A program made the translations under genes and the position numbers. A model generated the notes under the pieces. The model was not told where the DNA came from. It was given only the letters and a program-made list of their open reading frames with translations, and did not search any database. From positions 1 to 55,879 of the forward strand of contig JANYBJ010000317.1 in assembly GCA_025360845.1 (NCBI GenBank): a DNA stretch of 55,879 bases, given 5' to 3'. Shown one piece after another: positions 41,390 through 50,706 of the stretch. Each line of letters opens with the position of its first letter. Position 1 is the stretch's first letter. Source of the stretch: a bacterium. GTDB taxonomy: Bacteria > Verrucomicrobiota > Kiritimatiellia > RFP12 > UBA1067.

Positions 41390-42343
41390 TCAGGTGACAA
41401 CATGTCGGCGCTCCACGAATCCGAGGAGTTCGTACGTGATCCAGCCGATGATCACTAAGCCGATCATGAACGCGCTGTAGGCGATGGGCCAGGGAATGTT
41501 TTTGGTCATCATGGAGAACTCCGACATGCCGCCGACGCCGGAGATCACGTTGAGCGGCATGAACACCACGTTGATGACCGTCAGCCGCTTCATCAGCACG
41601 TTCAGGTTGTTGTTGACGATGGAGGCGCGTGCGTCCATCATGCCCGCGAAGACGTTGGAATAGACCTGCGCCTGTTCGAGGCACTGCGCGTTCTCGATGG
41701 CGAGGTCTTCCACGAACTCGGTCATCTCCGGCGTCAGGCCGTCGGTCAGCTCGTTTCGCGCGTTGGCTTTGAGACGGTCGATGACGCGTCCGTTCGCGCT
41801 GATGGCGTTGACGTAATAGACCAGACTCTTCTCGATCGAGAACATCTGCAGCAGATGCCGGTTTTCCATCGAGCGCACCAGCTTGAGTTCCAGCTCGGCG
41901 GAGATGTCGTTGATGACCTGCAAGTGGCCGAAGAAGTGCGTGATACACGAGGAAATGATGCGCAGTAACAGCATCTGCAGGGTCGGCACCCTGGTGAAGG
42001 ATCGGCCCGCGAAGGTCGCCGCACCGTCTTCGGGCGAGATCACGATCAGCCGGTCCCGAAACAAGAAGAGGCCGAGCGAGTTGATGTGGAAAACCAGATT
42101 ATCTTTGGCGGTATAGTGCTTGGGGTGCTTAAAGATAACCGCGAGGTGGTTTGTGTCCAGTTCGATCCGCGGCAACTCGGCCGGGTCCAGCGCGGAATTG
42201 AGGTTGTGCTCATCCAGATGACACTGGTTGATCAGCCACGCCCGTTCGCCCGCATCGGGGTTGACGCAGAGCAGAATCGGTCCTCCCGCCTCTGCGGTGG
42301 TCTCCACAACCCGTCCTTCCAGCAGTGTGAAGTAATTAATCAT
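41390..42343 (-). CDS. corA: CorA-family divalent metal transporter with GMS in place of GMN
   Basis: A 317-residue CorA-like protein: a soluble N-terminal alpha/beta domain (MINYFTLLEGRVVETTAEAG), a long helix with LRIISSCITHFFGHLQVIND, and two C-terminal transmembrane helices (LTVINVVFMPLNVISGVG and PIAYSAFMIGLVIIGWITY). The pore signature GMN of typical CorA is GMS (GVGGMSEFSMM). The subgroup keeps the fold, but the Asn-to-Ser change may alter Mg2+ selectivity or conductance. GAGGTG precedes the ATG at 42343. Upstream lies an inverted-repeat pair that could be an operator. Confidence 0.85.
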   Translation of the reverse strand: MINYFTLLEGRVVETTAEAGGPILLCVNPDAGERAWLINQCHLDEHNLNSALDPAELPRIELDTNHLAVIFKHPKHYTAKDNLVFHINSLGLFLFRDRLIVISPEDGAATFAGRSFTRVPTLQMLLLRIISSCITHFFGHLQVINDISAELELKLVRSMENRHLLQMFSIEKSLVYYVNAISANGRVIDRLKANARNELTDGLTPEMTEFVEDLAIENAQCLEQAQVYSNVFAGMMDARASIVNNNLNVLMKRLTVINVVFMPLNVISGVGGMSEFSMMTKNIPWPIAYSAFMIGLVIIGWITYELLGFVERRHVVT

Positions 42344-42365
42344 TAGCACCTCAGTTGATGTGACA

Positions 42366-42428
42366 TGAAATCGCTTTCCTGGCGGAACAGGCAAACGGGT
42401 ATGGGTCGGCCCCAGGAAGCGCTTTCAA
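42366..42428. promoter_or_regulatory. Inverted pair of cre/LacI-type operator-like sites
   Basis: GAAATCGCTTTCCTGG (about 42367-42382) and CCAGGAAGCGCTTTC (about 42412-42426) are near-perfect inverted copies 30 nt apart. Each contains a pseudo-palindrome around the central CG like LacI/GalR/CcpA operators (core AAGCGCTT at 42417-42424). They lie in the 320-bp gap between divergent corA and the phosphatase/sugar cluster. Nothing else recognisable occupies this gap. As RNA the same sequence could form a hairpin. Confidence 0.5.
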
Positions 42429-42662
42429 GGTGGACATGGTGCTAGAACGAGGCCGAGAGGTCAAGCGCGAATAGGAGTCTTCTGCCCTTTACCCTTTGGT
42501 CCGGTCGCACAGCGAGGCCAGGAACGGGTTCGCCTGGCAGGTAATGGGCTTGAAGCGGGACCGTTCTGTATGTTAACGTCTGACCATGGTTTGAAGACGG
42601 AGGACGTGGCCGTCGCTCTGTCGGGCAAAACCGAGCCTGTATCCACGAGAGGCTGGGAAAAT

Positions 42663-43232
42663 ATGAAAGCACTTCCGATCCTGTTGTTTGTCGCCTGCGC
42701 GGCGATGTGTTCGTGTACGTTTGGGGATGCGGTCACCAACCGGCCGTCCAAATGGGCGACACCCATCCAAGTGGAAGGCGCGCCGAACTTTCACAAGGTG
42801 ACGGACACGCTCTATCGCAGCGCGCAACCGACGGCTGCGGGAATGCGGGAACTCCAGAAAATGGGGATTAAGACCGTCATCAACCTGCGCTCATTCCACT
42901 CTGACAAGGACGAGCTCAAAGGGTTGAATCTTGGTTCAGAAAGCATTCCCATGAAAGCGTGGCACCCGGAGTTGGAAGACGCCAAGCGGTTTCTTCAAAT
43001 CGTGACAGACCCCAAACGCCAGCCTGTTCTCGTACACTGTCAGCACGGTGCCGATCGGACAGGGACCCTGTGCGCGATCTACCGGATCGTCGTCGAGGGC
43101 TGGACAAAAGAAGAGGCCATACGCGAAATGAAAGACGGGGGGTATAACTTTCACGAGGTGTGGCAGAACATACCCGAGTGGATAAACGAACTGAAGGTTG
43201 AGGAGCTGCAGAAAGCGGAGAAACCCAAATAA
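42663..43232 (+). CDS. Exported dual-specificity/tyrosine phosphatase-like protein
   Basis: A 189-residue protein with the Cys-based phosphatase signature VHCQHGADRTGT (CX5R; Cys about 123). The N-terminus (MKALPILLFVACAAMCSC) is a signal peptide, possibly a lipoprotein signal. KVTDTLYRSAQPTAAGMREL and IKTVINLRSF are typical of the DSP/PTP family of secreted or periplasmic bacterial enzymes. The general-acid Asp may be within the WHPELED loop. The ATG at 42663 is preferred because it starts the signal peptide. It leads into the glycoside hydrolase cluster 40 bp downstream. Confidence 0.82.
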   Translation: MKALPILLFVACAAMCSCTFGDAVTNRPSKWATPIQVEGAPNFHKVTDTLYRSAQPTAAGMRELQKMGIKTVINLRSFHSDKDELKGLNLGSESIPMKAWHPELEDAKRFLQIVTDPKRQPVLVHCQHGADRTGTLCAIYRIVVEGWTKEEAIREMKDGGYNFHEVWQNIPEWINELKVEELQKAEKPK

Positions 43233-43272
43233 GCAGCCTTGGCTGTTTAAGCGCAAGGTAAGGGAACGGAAA

Positions 43273-45264
43273 ATGGTTGAGTTATTGTCTTTAGTGTGGA
43301 TGTTCAACACAGCAGCCCTTGCGCAAAGTTCGATGACGGCGCAGAATCCCGGTGCGCCGCTCGCCGCTCCGGCGAACATCACAAACGGGTTCACGGTTGT
43401 GCTGAAAGTGGACATGGACAAACTGTCTGCGGCTCAGCCTCTGCTGGAGATCCCCGGCGTTGTCACACTCGTCTTTAGAAAAGCGGGGGTGGACAAAGCC
43501 TTTGAGAATGAAGATCGCCGTCAGAATTATTTGAACTTCAAAATGGCGGACGGCAGCACGCCTGTTCTGGAAGCGACGCTCGCGCTGGATTCGTTCAATA
43601 AAGAGTGGAACCGGATGAGGATCGGGTTCCCGCTGGCGGCTCTCGTGAACGGGAGCGGCGAGAAGGAGCTGGTCCTCAACTTTGATGGCGCGCACTGGCG
43701 TTTTTATTGCGGGGGAGAACTGATGGACGAGGATTTTCCTGTCGGTTATCCGCCGTGGAAAGAGGCGGTCTTGCAGGGGGCGATCAATCCGGCATGCGTC
43801 AAGTCCGCCGCCTTCTATGCGCCGTCAATCACCCCCGTCGCAAAGGAAATGAGGCCCGTCGAAACGGTCAAGAAGATCCAGTACTTCACGCCGAAAGCGC
43901 ACAATGCCTGGGTGGGGGACGTGGTGACGCTCTATCACGACGGGCGTTTTCACATCTTTTATCTGTATGACCGCCGGCACCATTCGAGCAAGTTCGGAAA
44001 AGGCGCGCATTACTTCGAACATCTCTCCTCGACGGATCTGATCAACTGGGTCGAGCATGAGGCTGCGGCACCCTTGGATGAGCAGTGGGAGACCATCGGC
44101 ACGGGCACGCCGTTTATCTACAAGGACAAATTCTATCTCGCGTATGGCCTGCACACGACGCGCCTGTATCCGCGAGAGCAGACCGCGCTTCCGGAGCAGT
44201 GGGACGCGCTTAACAAAAACGGCAAGACCCTGTCTCTGCCTCGTTCGGCCACAGCCAAGGTGCCTGCCGGAGCGACCTGTTCCGTGAGCGATGACGGCGT
44301 CCATTTCACCAAGTCGCAGATCATGTTCCATCCCTGCGAGAATCCCGGCGTGTTCACCGATCCTGACGGCAAGCTGAAGATGATTGCGAATTTCGGGGCA
44401 AAGGGGATTTGGGAGTCGGACACGCCGGAAGGCGGTTGGCGCTGCATCAGTCCCGAGTTCCCTCCGGGTGGCGACTGCACGTTCTTCTTCCGCTGGGGCA
44501 GCTTCGACTACATCATCGGCGGTTTCACCGGGCTCTGGTCCAAATCCGTTCACGACACCGCCTATGCGAGTCTCGTTTCACAGGGACTCGACTTTTATGA
44601 CGGTGTGGCGGTGCCCGCCATCTCCGAAATCACCGGAAAGAACCGTTTCATCATGACGGGATGGATTGCCGGGAACGGGTGGGGTGGGCATTTGGTGCTG
44701 CGCGAACTGGTACACTATCCGGACGGCAGGATCGGCAGCCACTGGCTCAAAGAGGCGATGCCGGAAACCGGACGGATCCGTATCCTTGCCGCGAAGACAC
44801 ATGCGCCAGAGACCGTCGTCACCAACGATTGCACCTCGTTTGTCCTGTCTTTCGATGGCACGTCTCAACAGGTCAAAACAGGCAAGCTTGCGGTTGCCTT
44901 CTTCAACGAGAGCGAACAGGGTCATTCAGTCGAGTTCCAACTGCGCCTGGGGGATGCCCGAGCGCAGTGGAACGGGGCGAATCGGCAAGGCTTTGCCAAT
45001 CCTGACGTCAAGACGCTTCGCGAGGGGGGCGCGCCTCACGACGTCGGCAACTTTGCGATCGAAAACCTGTCGGGCCTCGACAAGCCGTTCAGTGTCCGCC
45101 TGTTGGTGTTGGACGACCCGAAGAGCGGAGGTTCCATTATCGACGCGGAAATCGCAGGCTGTCGCACGATGATAACCTTCCGGTCCGGATTGCGCGCGAA
45201 GAATATGGTTATCCGGACGGACGCGGTCGTACTGCAAAACGTGACCGTTGCACCGCTGAAGTGA
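43273..45264 (+). CDS. Secreted GH32/GH43-like beta-propeller glycosidase
   Basis: A 663-residue exported protein. A signal peptide (MVELLSLVWMFNTAALAQ) is followed by a beta-sandwich region (about 20-215) and a five-bladed propeller (about 225-500) with NAWVGDVVTLYHDGRFHIFY and LYDRRHH, HLSSTDLINWVEHE, IGTGTPFIYKDKFYLAYG, ENPGVFTDPDGKLKMIANFG and FFFRWGSFDYIIGG. This matches the general GH32/GH68/GH43 superfamily, although the canonical WMNDPNG is replaced by AWVGDV. The C-terminal ~130 residues form a second beta-sandwich as in GH32. Probably cleaves a fructan or arabinose-type side chain, not assignable from sequence. GH2 follows. Confidence 0.72.
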   Translation: MVELLSLVWMFNTAALAQSSMTAQNPGAPLAAPANITNGFTVVLKVDMDKLSAAQPLLEIPGVVTLVFRKAGVDKAFENEDRRQNYLNFKMADGSTPVLEATLALDSFNKEWNRMRIGFPLAALVNGSGEKELVLNFDGAHWRFYCGGELMDEDFPVGYPPWKEAVLQGAINPACVKSAAFYAPSITPVAKEMRPVETVKKIQYFTPKAHNAWVGDVVTLYHDGRFHIFYLYDRRHHSSKFGKGAHYFEHLSSTDLINWVEHEAAAPLDEQWETIGTGTPFIYKDKFYLAYGLHTTRLYPREQTALPEQWDALNKNGKTLSLPRSATAKVPAGATCSVSDDGVHFTKSQIMFHPCENPGVFTDPDGKLKMIANFGAKGIWESDTPEGGWRCISPEFPPGGDCTFFFRWGSFDYIIGGFTGLWSKSVHDTAYASLVSQGLDFYDGVAVPAISEITGKNRFIMTGWIAGNGWGGHLVLRELVHYPDGRIGSHWLKEAMPETGRIRILAAKTHAPETVVTNDCTSFVLSFDGTSQQVKTGKLAVAFFNESEQGHSVEFQLRLGDARAQWNGANRQGFANPDVKTLREGGAPHDVGNFAIENLSGLDKPFSVRLLVLDDPKSGGSIIDAEIAGCRTMITFRSGLRAKNMVIRTDAVVLQNVTVAPLK

Positions 45265-45320
45265 TACGAACCGCCAGCATAGGAAGAAACAGACGTTTTA
45301 CGATCATAAGGAGTCGGACG

Positions 45321-47951
45321 ATGTCGGAAATGTTCAGAATGATTCTACCCCTTGGATTGTTGCTTACCGTTGCGCCGACAGCTCTCCCGGCCTTGGGGGG
45401 TGATTCGCCGCGTGAGAGAATCTCACTCAACGCCGCGTGGCAGTTTCAACGAGAGGACCCGCAGGGTGCGGGCGACCGGTTGAGTTACGGCCTAATCAAA
45501 GACGCGCTCGTCGCGACAGGCACGCGCTTCCTTCAGCCCGCGCCGTCCGACATCGCGGTTCCTTCTGCTCTGGGTCGCGATGTCGCTTATACCCGTGCGG
45601 ACTTTGACGACAGCGGCTGGCGGAAAATCGATCTTCCGCATGATTGGGGTATCACAGGTCCCTTCAATCAGGAGTATCCCGGTGAGACCGCAAAGCTGCC
45701 TTGGTGGGGTGTAGGCTGGTATCGCAGGCATTTCACGGTTGAGACGCCTGTCAGGGGCGGGCGGTATTACCTCGATGTGGATGGTGCCATGTCCTACGCC
45801 GCCGTCTGGTGCAACGGGCAGTTCGTCGGAGGCTGGCCCTATGGATACTCGTCGTTCCGGCTCGACCTCACGCCTTTCGTCAAGGCCGGCGCGGATAACG
45901 TTCTCGCCATCCGCCTCGACAACCCGAACGATTCTTCGCGCTGGTATCCGGGCGGCGGCCTTTACCGCAATGTCTGGCTGGTCAAGACCGCGCCCGTGCA
46001 GGTGGCGCAGTGGGGCACGTTCATCACCACGCCGACGGTGAGCAACGATTCAGCAACGGTCGCTGTCAAGGTTGAGATCGAAAACCATACTGGAGCGGAC
46101 GCGACGCTCACCGCACAAACGACGCTCTTTGAACGGACGCCGGATAACAGAAGAAGCGTACCGGTTGCCACATCGGAAGCGACCCCGATCACCGCTGCGG
46201 CACGCGCGACATGCGTCTTCACGCTGCCGGTGAAAAAACCGAAGCTCTGGAGCATTGACAAGCCGAATCTCTATCTGGCGGTCACCACGCTTGAACAGGG
46301 CGGTCATGTCATCGACCGATATGAAACCGTGTTCGGTATTCGGACGATTCAATTTACGGCCGACACAGGTTTCCTTCTCAACGGCCAGCGCGTGCCCATC
46401 CAGGGCGTGTGCAACCATCACGATCTCGGGGCACTCGGCGCGGCCTTCAACACGCGTGCAGCCGAGCGTCAGCTTGAGATCCTGAAGGAGATGGGCGTCA
46501 ACGCCGTCCGCAGCGCCCACAATCCCCCGGCTCCCGAACTCCTCGAACTCTGCGACCGCATGGGCATCCTCGTCATGGATGAGTTCACCGACACATGGAC
46601 GCAGGCGAAAAAGCCCAACGGCTATGCCCGACTGTTCGCCGATTGGGCTGAGGCCGACCTCCGCGCGATGATCCGGCGCGACCGGAATCACCCCTCCATC
46701 ATTTTGTGGAGCATCGGCAACGAGGTCGGCGAGCAGCGCATGCCCGAACTGCACGCCGTGGCGACAAAGCTCGCCGCGATCGTGCATGACGAAGACAAGA
46801 CCCGACCCGCCACCTCCGGCTGCGATTTTCCCGACGCCGGCCACAACGGTTTTCAAAAGACCGTCGACGTCTTCAGCTACAACTACAAGCCGCACGAATA
46901 CAAAAAATTCCGCGAGCAGAATCCCGCGCAGCCCCTTTATGGCAGCGAAACGGCGTCCTGTATCAGCTCACGCGGCGAATATGCCTTCCCGGTCAGCGAT
47001 AACAAGGATGACGGCAAGATCGGTTTCCAGATGAGTTCCTACGACCTTTACGCGCCCGGCTGGGCCATGCCGCCGGATGTGGAGTTCAAAGGCCAGGATG
47101 AGAATCCATCTGTCGCCGGCGAGTTCGTCTGGACCGGCTTCGACTATCTCGGCGAGCCCACGCCTTTCAACAGCGACCTCACCGTGCTCACGAACTTCCA
47201 TACCGAGGAGGAAAAGGCCCGGGCCGAGCAGGAACTCAAGGACCTCGGCAAAATCAAAGTCCCCTCGCGCAGTTCCTACTTCGGCATTGTTGATCTCGCC
47301 GGTTTCAAGAAAGACCGCTTCTACCTCTATCAGGCCCGCTGGCGGCCCGAGCTGCCGATGGCGCATATCCTGCCGCATTGGAACTGGCCGGAACGTGAGG
47401 GACAAGTCACGCCGGTGCATGTCTACACGTCCGGCGATGAAGCCGAACTGTTCCTCAACGGCCAGTCGCAGGGGCGCCAGAAGAAAGCCCCGCTCGAATA
47501 CCGTCTGCGCTGGAACGAGGTGAAGTATCAGCCCGGCGAGTTGAAGGTCGTGGCTTACAAAGCCGGTAAACCGTGGGCCGAGGAGACCGTGATAACCGCC
47601 GGTCCGGCCGCGCAAGTGAAGCTGGAGGCCGACCGCACGTCGATCACCGCGGACGGGCGCGACCTGTCGTTTATCACGGTGACGATTGCCGACAAGGACG
47701 GGAGACGTGTGCCGCGCTCAATGGAGCTGATTCAATTCGAAATCACGGGACCCGGCGAAATCGCTGCCGTGGACAATGGAGACGCCACCAGCTTCGAGCC
47801 GTTTCAAGCCTCGCAGCGTAAGGCCTTCAACGGGCTGGCCTTGGTCATTGTCCGCGCGAAACCGGGAGCGGGCGGAACGATCCAACTCAAGGCGACCTCC
47901 GGCAGCTTGAAGGATGCGCGAGTTTCCGTGCGTGCGAGAAGGGACTGGTAG
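45321..47951 (+). CDS. Secreted GH2-family beta-galactosidase-like enzyme
   Basis: An 876-residue GH2 enzyme with AAGGAG before the ATG at 45321 and a signal peptide (MFRMILPLGLLLTVAPTAL). The sugar-binding domain has ISLNAAWQFQRED and KIDLPHDWGITGPFN; the Ig-like domain follows; the TIM barrel has GVCNHHDLGALG, VNAVRSAHNPPAPELLELCD, acid/base Glu in WSIGNEVGE and nucleophile Glu in YGSETASC. Two C-terminal Ig-like domains (YTSGDEAELFLNGQSQG; RTSITADGRDLSFITVTI) match the DUF4982 and invasin-like modules common in Bacteroidetes-type beta-galactosidases. It cleaves terminal galactose or a related sugar in the periplasm or outside. Confidence 0.9.
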   Translation: MSEMFRMILPLGLLLTVAPTALPALGGDSPRERISLNAAWQFQREDPQGAGDRLSYGLIKDALVATGTRFLQPAPSDIAVPSALGRDVAYTRADFDDSGWRKIDLPHDWGITGPFNQEYPGETAKLPWWGVGWYRRHFTVETPVRGGRYYLDVDGAMSYAAVWCNGQFVGGWPYGYSSFRLDLTPFVKAGADNVLAIRLDNPNDSSRWYPGGGLYRNVWLVKTAPVQVAQWGTFITTPTVSNDSATVAVKVEIENHTGADATLTAQTTLFERTPDNRRSVPVATSEATPITAAARATCVFTLPVKKPKLWSIDKPNLYLAVTTLEQGGHVIDRYETVFGIRTIQFTADTGFLLNGQRVPIQGVCNHHDLGALGAAFNTRAAERQLEILKEMGVNAVRSAHNPPAPELLELCDRMGILVMDEFTDTWTQAKKPNGYARLFADWAEADLRAMIRRDRNHPSIILWSIGNEVGEQRMPELHAVATKLAAIVHDEDKTRPATSGCDFPDAGHNGFQKTVDVFSYNYKPHEYKKFREQNPAQPLYGSETASCISSRGEYAFPVSDNKDDGKIGFQMSSYDLYAPGWAMPPDVEFKGQDENPSVAGEFVWTGFDYLGEPTPFNSDLTVLTNFHTEEEKARAEQELKDLGKIKVPSRSSYFGIVDLAGFKKDRFYLYQARWRPELPMAHILPHWNWPEREGQVTPVHVYTSGDEAELFLNGQSQGRQKKAPLEYRLRWNEVKYQPGELKVVAYKAGKPWAEETVITAGPAAQVKLEADRTSITADGRDLSFITVTIADKDGRRVPRSMELIQFEITGPGEIAAVDNGDATSFEPFQASQRKAFNGLALVIVRAKPGAGGTIQLKATSGSLKDARVSVRARRDW

Positions 47952-47954
47952 TCG

Positions 47955-49202
47955 ATGAGCGAATACTGCTTGGGTGGCAGACCTTTTGTCGAACTGCACA
48001 ATTGCAGCAAACTGCTTGCCGGTCTCCTGCTTGTAGCGTGTAACTTCACTGCCGCCGGTCCCCCGCACATCGTTGATGAAGGGCTCTATTTCGATGTGCC
48101 GACAAACGAAGTGGCTTATAACGTGCAGATCATTTGTCTGGGCTTGGCCGGGTACGCGACCGTTTACCACGGCGAGCCGATGAAATCCATAAACAAGCCG
48201 GGCGACTCCGTTAAGGTTGCCGTAGAGTCTGGCCGTTTCAGATGCAAGATGCCGACTGAGCGCCGCTTCGCCATCCATGGCGATCCGCTGGACACGCTTT
48301 CATCGCTCTACTCCGCGGCGGACATGTGGGGCGGAGCGGGCAACCCTGTTACGATCAAAGGCAAGGAGCCGGATGCTTACTTCTATGTTTTCTTTCTCGC
48401 GGTGACCGATGATGATCGGAACTGGCAGGGTGAGGATTTCCGTCATTCGCTCTGCCAGGCGCGGACGTTGGATTTTCACGATTTCGAATTGAGGGCCAGG
48501 GTCGACGGGCGCGTCGACTGGAAGCCTTTTCGCACAGACTCACCACCCGAATGGAAACGTCCGTGGCTGCTGCGCGACACGACCGGGGAACGCATCTGCA
48601 GCCGCCAGCCCACAGGCTTTCCGAATACGCAAGGCCTCATCGGGTCGATCTGTTTTCACGGCAACGCCTATTACTTCTTCTACACAGACCGGGACACCGA
48701 TGGTAAAACCTATCTCTATTACCGAACCTGCCCGGACCTCACCGCTCTCCACGAGGAGCGCACGGCGTGGTCAGTAGCCAAGCGAATCTCGGATCCAGTG
48801 ACGACCGGCACCGTGATCCGCGTGGCCAAAGTCCGCGACCGCTCGCGCTGGGCCGTACTCTACAACGGGTATCACGAAGGCCCGAAAGGAATGCGGCAGG
48901 ATCTGTTCCTGCAATACACGGGCGATCTGAGCATCGACGGCACCAACGGGTTGGCGGGCGTCCGCTGGTTTGACCGGGCTGTTTCCGACTGCGGGATCAG
49001 CTCCGCTTTCCTCGGCCTGAAGTCGGGCGGCGGCATCTTTGCCCAGCATGATTTTCTAACCGATCCCTACGGGGCGCTCGCCGTGCCCGACGGGGACGAC
49101 AACCGGCCACAAGTCGGCGGCTTGCTGACGTGGGCGGATTTCACGCGCGGCGTCTATGGCGGTCAAGTCTACTGGGCCAGGTGGCAGGAGCCGCCGCGAT
49201 GA
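47955..49202 (+). CDS. Secreted propeller-like protein of unknown function
   Basis: A 415-residue protein starting 3 bp after the GH2 stop, so co-transcribed. The N-terminus has a hydrophobic LLAGLLLVACNFTAAG (about 20-36), a probable signal. Strands such as SICFHGNAYYFFYTDRDTDG, KTYLYYRTCPDLTALHE, TTGTVIRVAKVRDRSRWAVL and QDLFLQYTGDLSIDGTN look like blades of a glycosidase-type propeller, and SSLYSAADMWGGAG and WARWQEPP lie near the ends. No catalytic triad is recognised. Context suggests a role in binding or cleaving the same glycan as the GH2 and GH32/43-like proteins. Confidence 0.65.
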   Translation: MSEYCLGGRPFVELHNCSKLLAGLLLVACNFTAAGPPHIVDEGLYFDVPTNEVAYNVQIICLGLAGYATVYHGEPMKSINKPGDSVKVAVESGRFRCKMPTERRFAIHGDPLDTLSSLYSAADMWGGAGNPVTIKGKEPDAYFYVFFLAVTDDDRNWQGEDFRHSLCQARTLDFHDFELRARVDGRVDWKPFRTDSPPEWKRPWLLRDTTGERICSRQPTGFPNTQGLIGSICFHGNAYYFFYTDRDTDGKTYLYYRTCPDLTALHEERTAWSVAKRISDPVTTGTVIRVAKVRDRSRWAVLYNGYHEGPKGMRQDLFLQYTGDLSIDGTNGLAGVRWFDRAVSDCGISSAFLGLKSGGGIFAQHDFLTDPYGALAVPDGDDNRPQVGGLLTWADFTRGVYGGQVYWARWQEPPR

Positions 49203-49342
49203 GAGCTGCCGAATATTTGGGCGTTCAGATTTCAGATTTAGTGTCGATTGAGCTTGTCCCCGGAAAGAGTACGAACTAAAATTTGCGCATTATCAATATG
49301 AGGCCGGTGGCCCCATTCACATCATAAAACGGGTTGAACACT

Positions 49343-50680
49343 ATGACAAAATCACCAAGCACCAGTCGCCGTAACATGCTGAAAATTCTGGCCGCCTCGT
49401 CGGCCGCCCCCTTCATTCTTCCGGGCCGCCTGTTCGGCGCGGATGCGCCCTCGGAGAAAATCACGCTGGGTTGCATCGGCGTCGGTTGGCAAGGCGGCGG
49501 CAATCTCGACGCTTTCCTCGGTCAGGACGCCTGCCGCGTGGTGGCCATCTGCGACGTGGACGAGGGGCACCTCAAGGAAGCCGTCGGCAAGGTCAACGGG
49601 CGCTACCAGAACCAGGACTGCAAAGGCTACAAGGATTACCGCGAGCTGCTGGCCCGCAAAGACATCGATGCGGTCTGCATCAGCACCCCCGACCACTGGC
49701 ACTCCATTCCGGCCATCGCCGCCGCCAACGCGGGCAAGGACATCTTCTGCGAGAAACCGCTCTCCCACACCCTGGCCGAAGGCATTGCCATGGTCAACGC
49801 CGTGCAGCAGAACAAGCGCATCTGGCAGACCGGGTCGTGGCAGCGCAGCAACGGGGAGTTCCGCTGGGCCGCCGAGCTGATCCAGAACGGGTATGTCGGC
49901 AAGGTCACGCGCGTCGAAGTCGGCCTGCCCTCGGGCCACGCCGATTTCGGCGGCACCGGCAAGGACAAGCCGAACGGCCCAGTGCCCGCCGGCGTGGATT
50001 ATGAGTTCTGGACCGGCCCTGCGCAGATGATGCCCTTCAATCCCTGCCGGTTCCACAAGAACTGGCGCTGGAACTACAACACCGGCGGCGGACAGCTCAT
50101 GGACTGGATCGGGCATCACTGCGACATCGCGCACTGGGGCCTCGCCAACCCGAAGTTCGGGTGCGGCCCGGATGACGCGGTCGGCCCGCTCGAGCTTTCG
50201 GCCACCGCCGAGTTTCCCGGCAAGGACGAGGTCTGGAACACCGCCACCAAGTACCGCATCGAATGCAAGTACCCCAACGCGATCGACGTTGTCATCGCCG
50301 GAGGGCACGGCGATATCCAGGGCGGAGCGAAATGGATCGGCCCCAACGGCTGGGTCAGGGTGGACCGCGGCACCATCGACGCCTCTGACAAGCAGTGGAT
50401 CCGCGACATCCAGGACCGTGAGAAGAAGGGCGATCTTGAAATCGCCCTCTACAAGAGTCCGGGTCACCAGAAGGAATTTCTCGACAGCATCAAATCGCGC
50501 AAGCGCACGCTCACCCCGGTTGAGATCGCCCACCGCTCGCAAACGCCCGGCCATCTCGGATACATCGCCTCTGTCGTCGGGCGCAAACTGAAATGGGACG
50601 CGGCCAAACAGGTCATCGTCGGCGATGAAGACGCCAGCAAATTGCTCACCAAAAAAATGCGGGAGCCCTGGCATATCTGA
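49343..50680 (+). CDS. Tat-exported Gfo/Idh/MocA oxidoreductase
   Basis: A 445-residue oxidoreductase with a Tat signal (TSRRNMLKILAASSAAPFIL). The NAD-binding motif is ITLGCIGVGWQGGGN; VVAICDVDEGHLKEAV follows; CEKPLSHTLAEG holds the catalytic Lys of the EKP motif, and NTGGGQLMDWIGHHCDIAHWGL carries the family's His pair. The C-terminal Gfo/Idh/MocA beta sheet ends in a basic tail. Exported members oxidise a sugar hydroxyl, possibly forming the 3-keto-glycosides that DUF1080 and ThuA proteins of this window may process (inference). The ATG at 49343 fits the Tat signal; TTG at 49334 is an alternative. The gene converges on the AraC regulator. Confidence 0.88.
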   Translation: MTKSPSTSRRNMLKILAASSAAPFILPGRLFGADAPSEKITLGCIGVGWQGGGNLDAFLGQDACRVVAICDVDEGHLKEAVGKVNGRYQNQDCKGYKDYRELLARKDIDAVCISTPDHWHSIPAIAAANAGKDIFCEKPLSHTLAEGIAMVNAVQQNKRIWQTGSWQRSNGEFRWAAELIQNGYVGKVTRVEVGLPSGHADFGGTGKDKPNGPVPAGVDYEFWTGPAQMMPFNPCRFHKNWRWNYNTGGGQLMDWIGHHCDIAHWGLANPKFGCGPDDAVGPLELSATAEFPGKDEVWNTATKYRIECKYPNAIDVVIAGGHGDIQGGAKWIGPNGWVRVDRGTIDASDKQWIRDIQDREKKGDLEIALYKSPGHQKEFLDSIKSRKRTLTPVEIAHRSQTPGHLGYIASVVGRKLKWDAAKQVIVGDEDASKLLTKKMREPWHI

Positions 50681-50706
50681 GTTCAGACCCGACGGGTGTA
50701 CACGGA

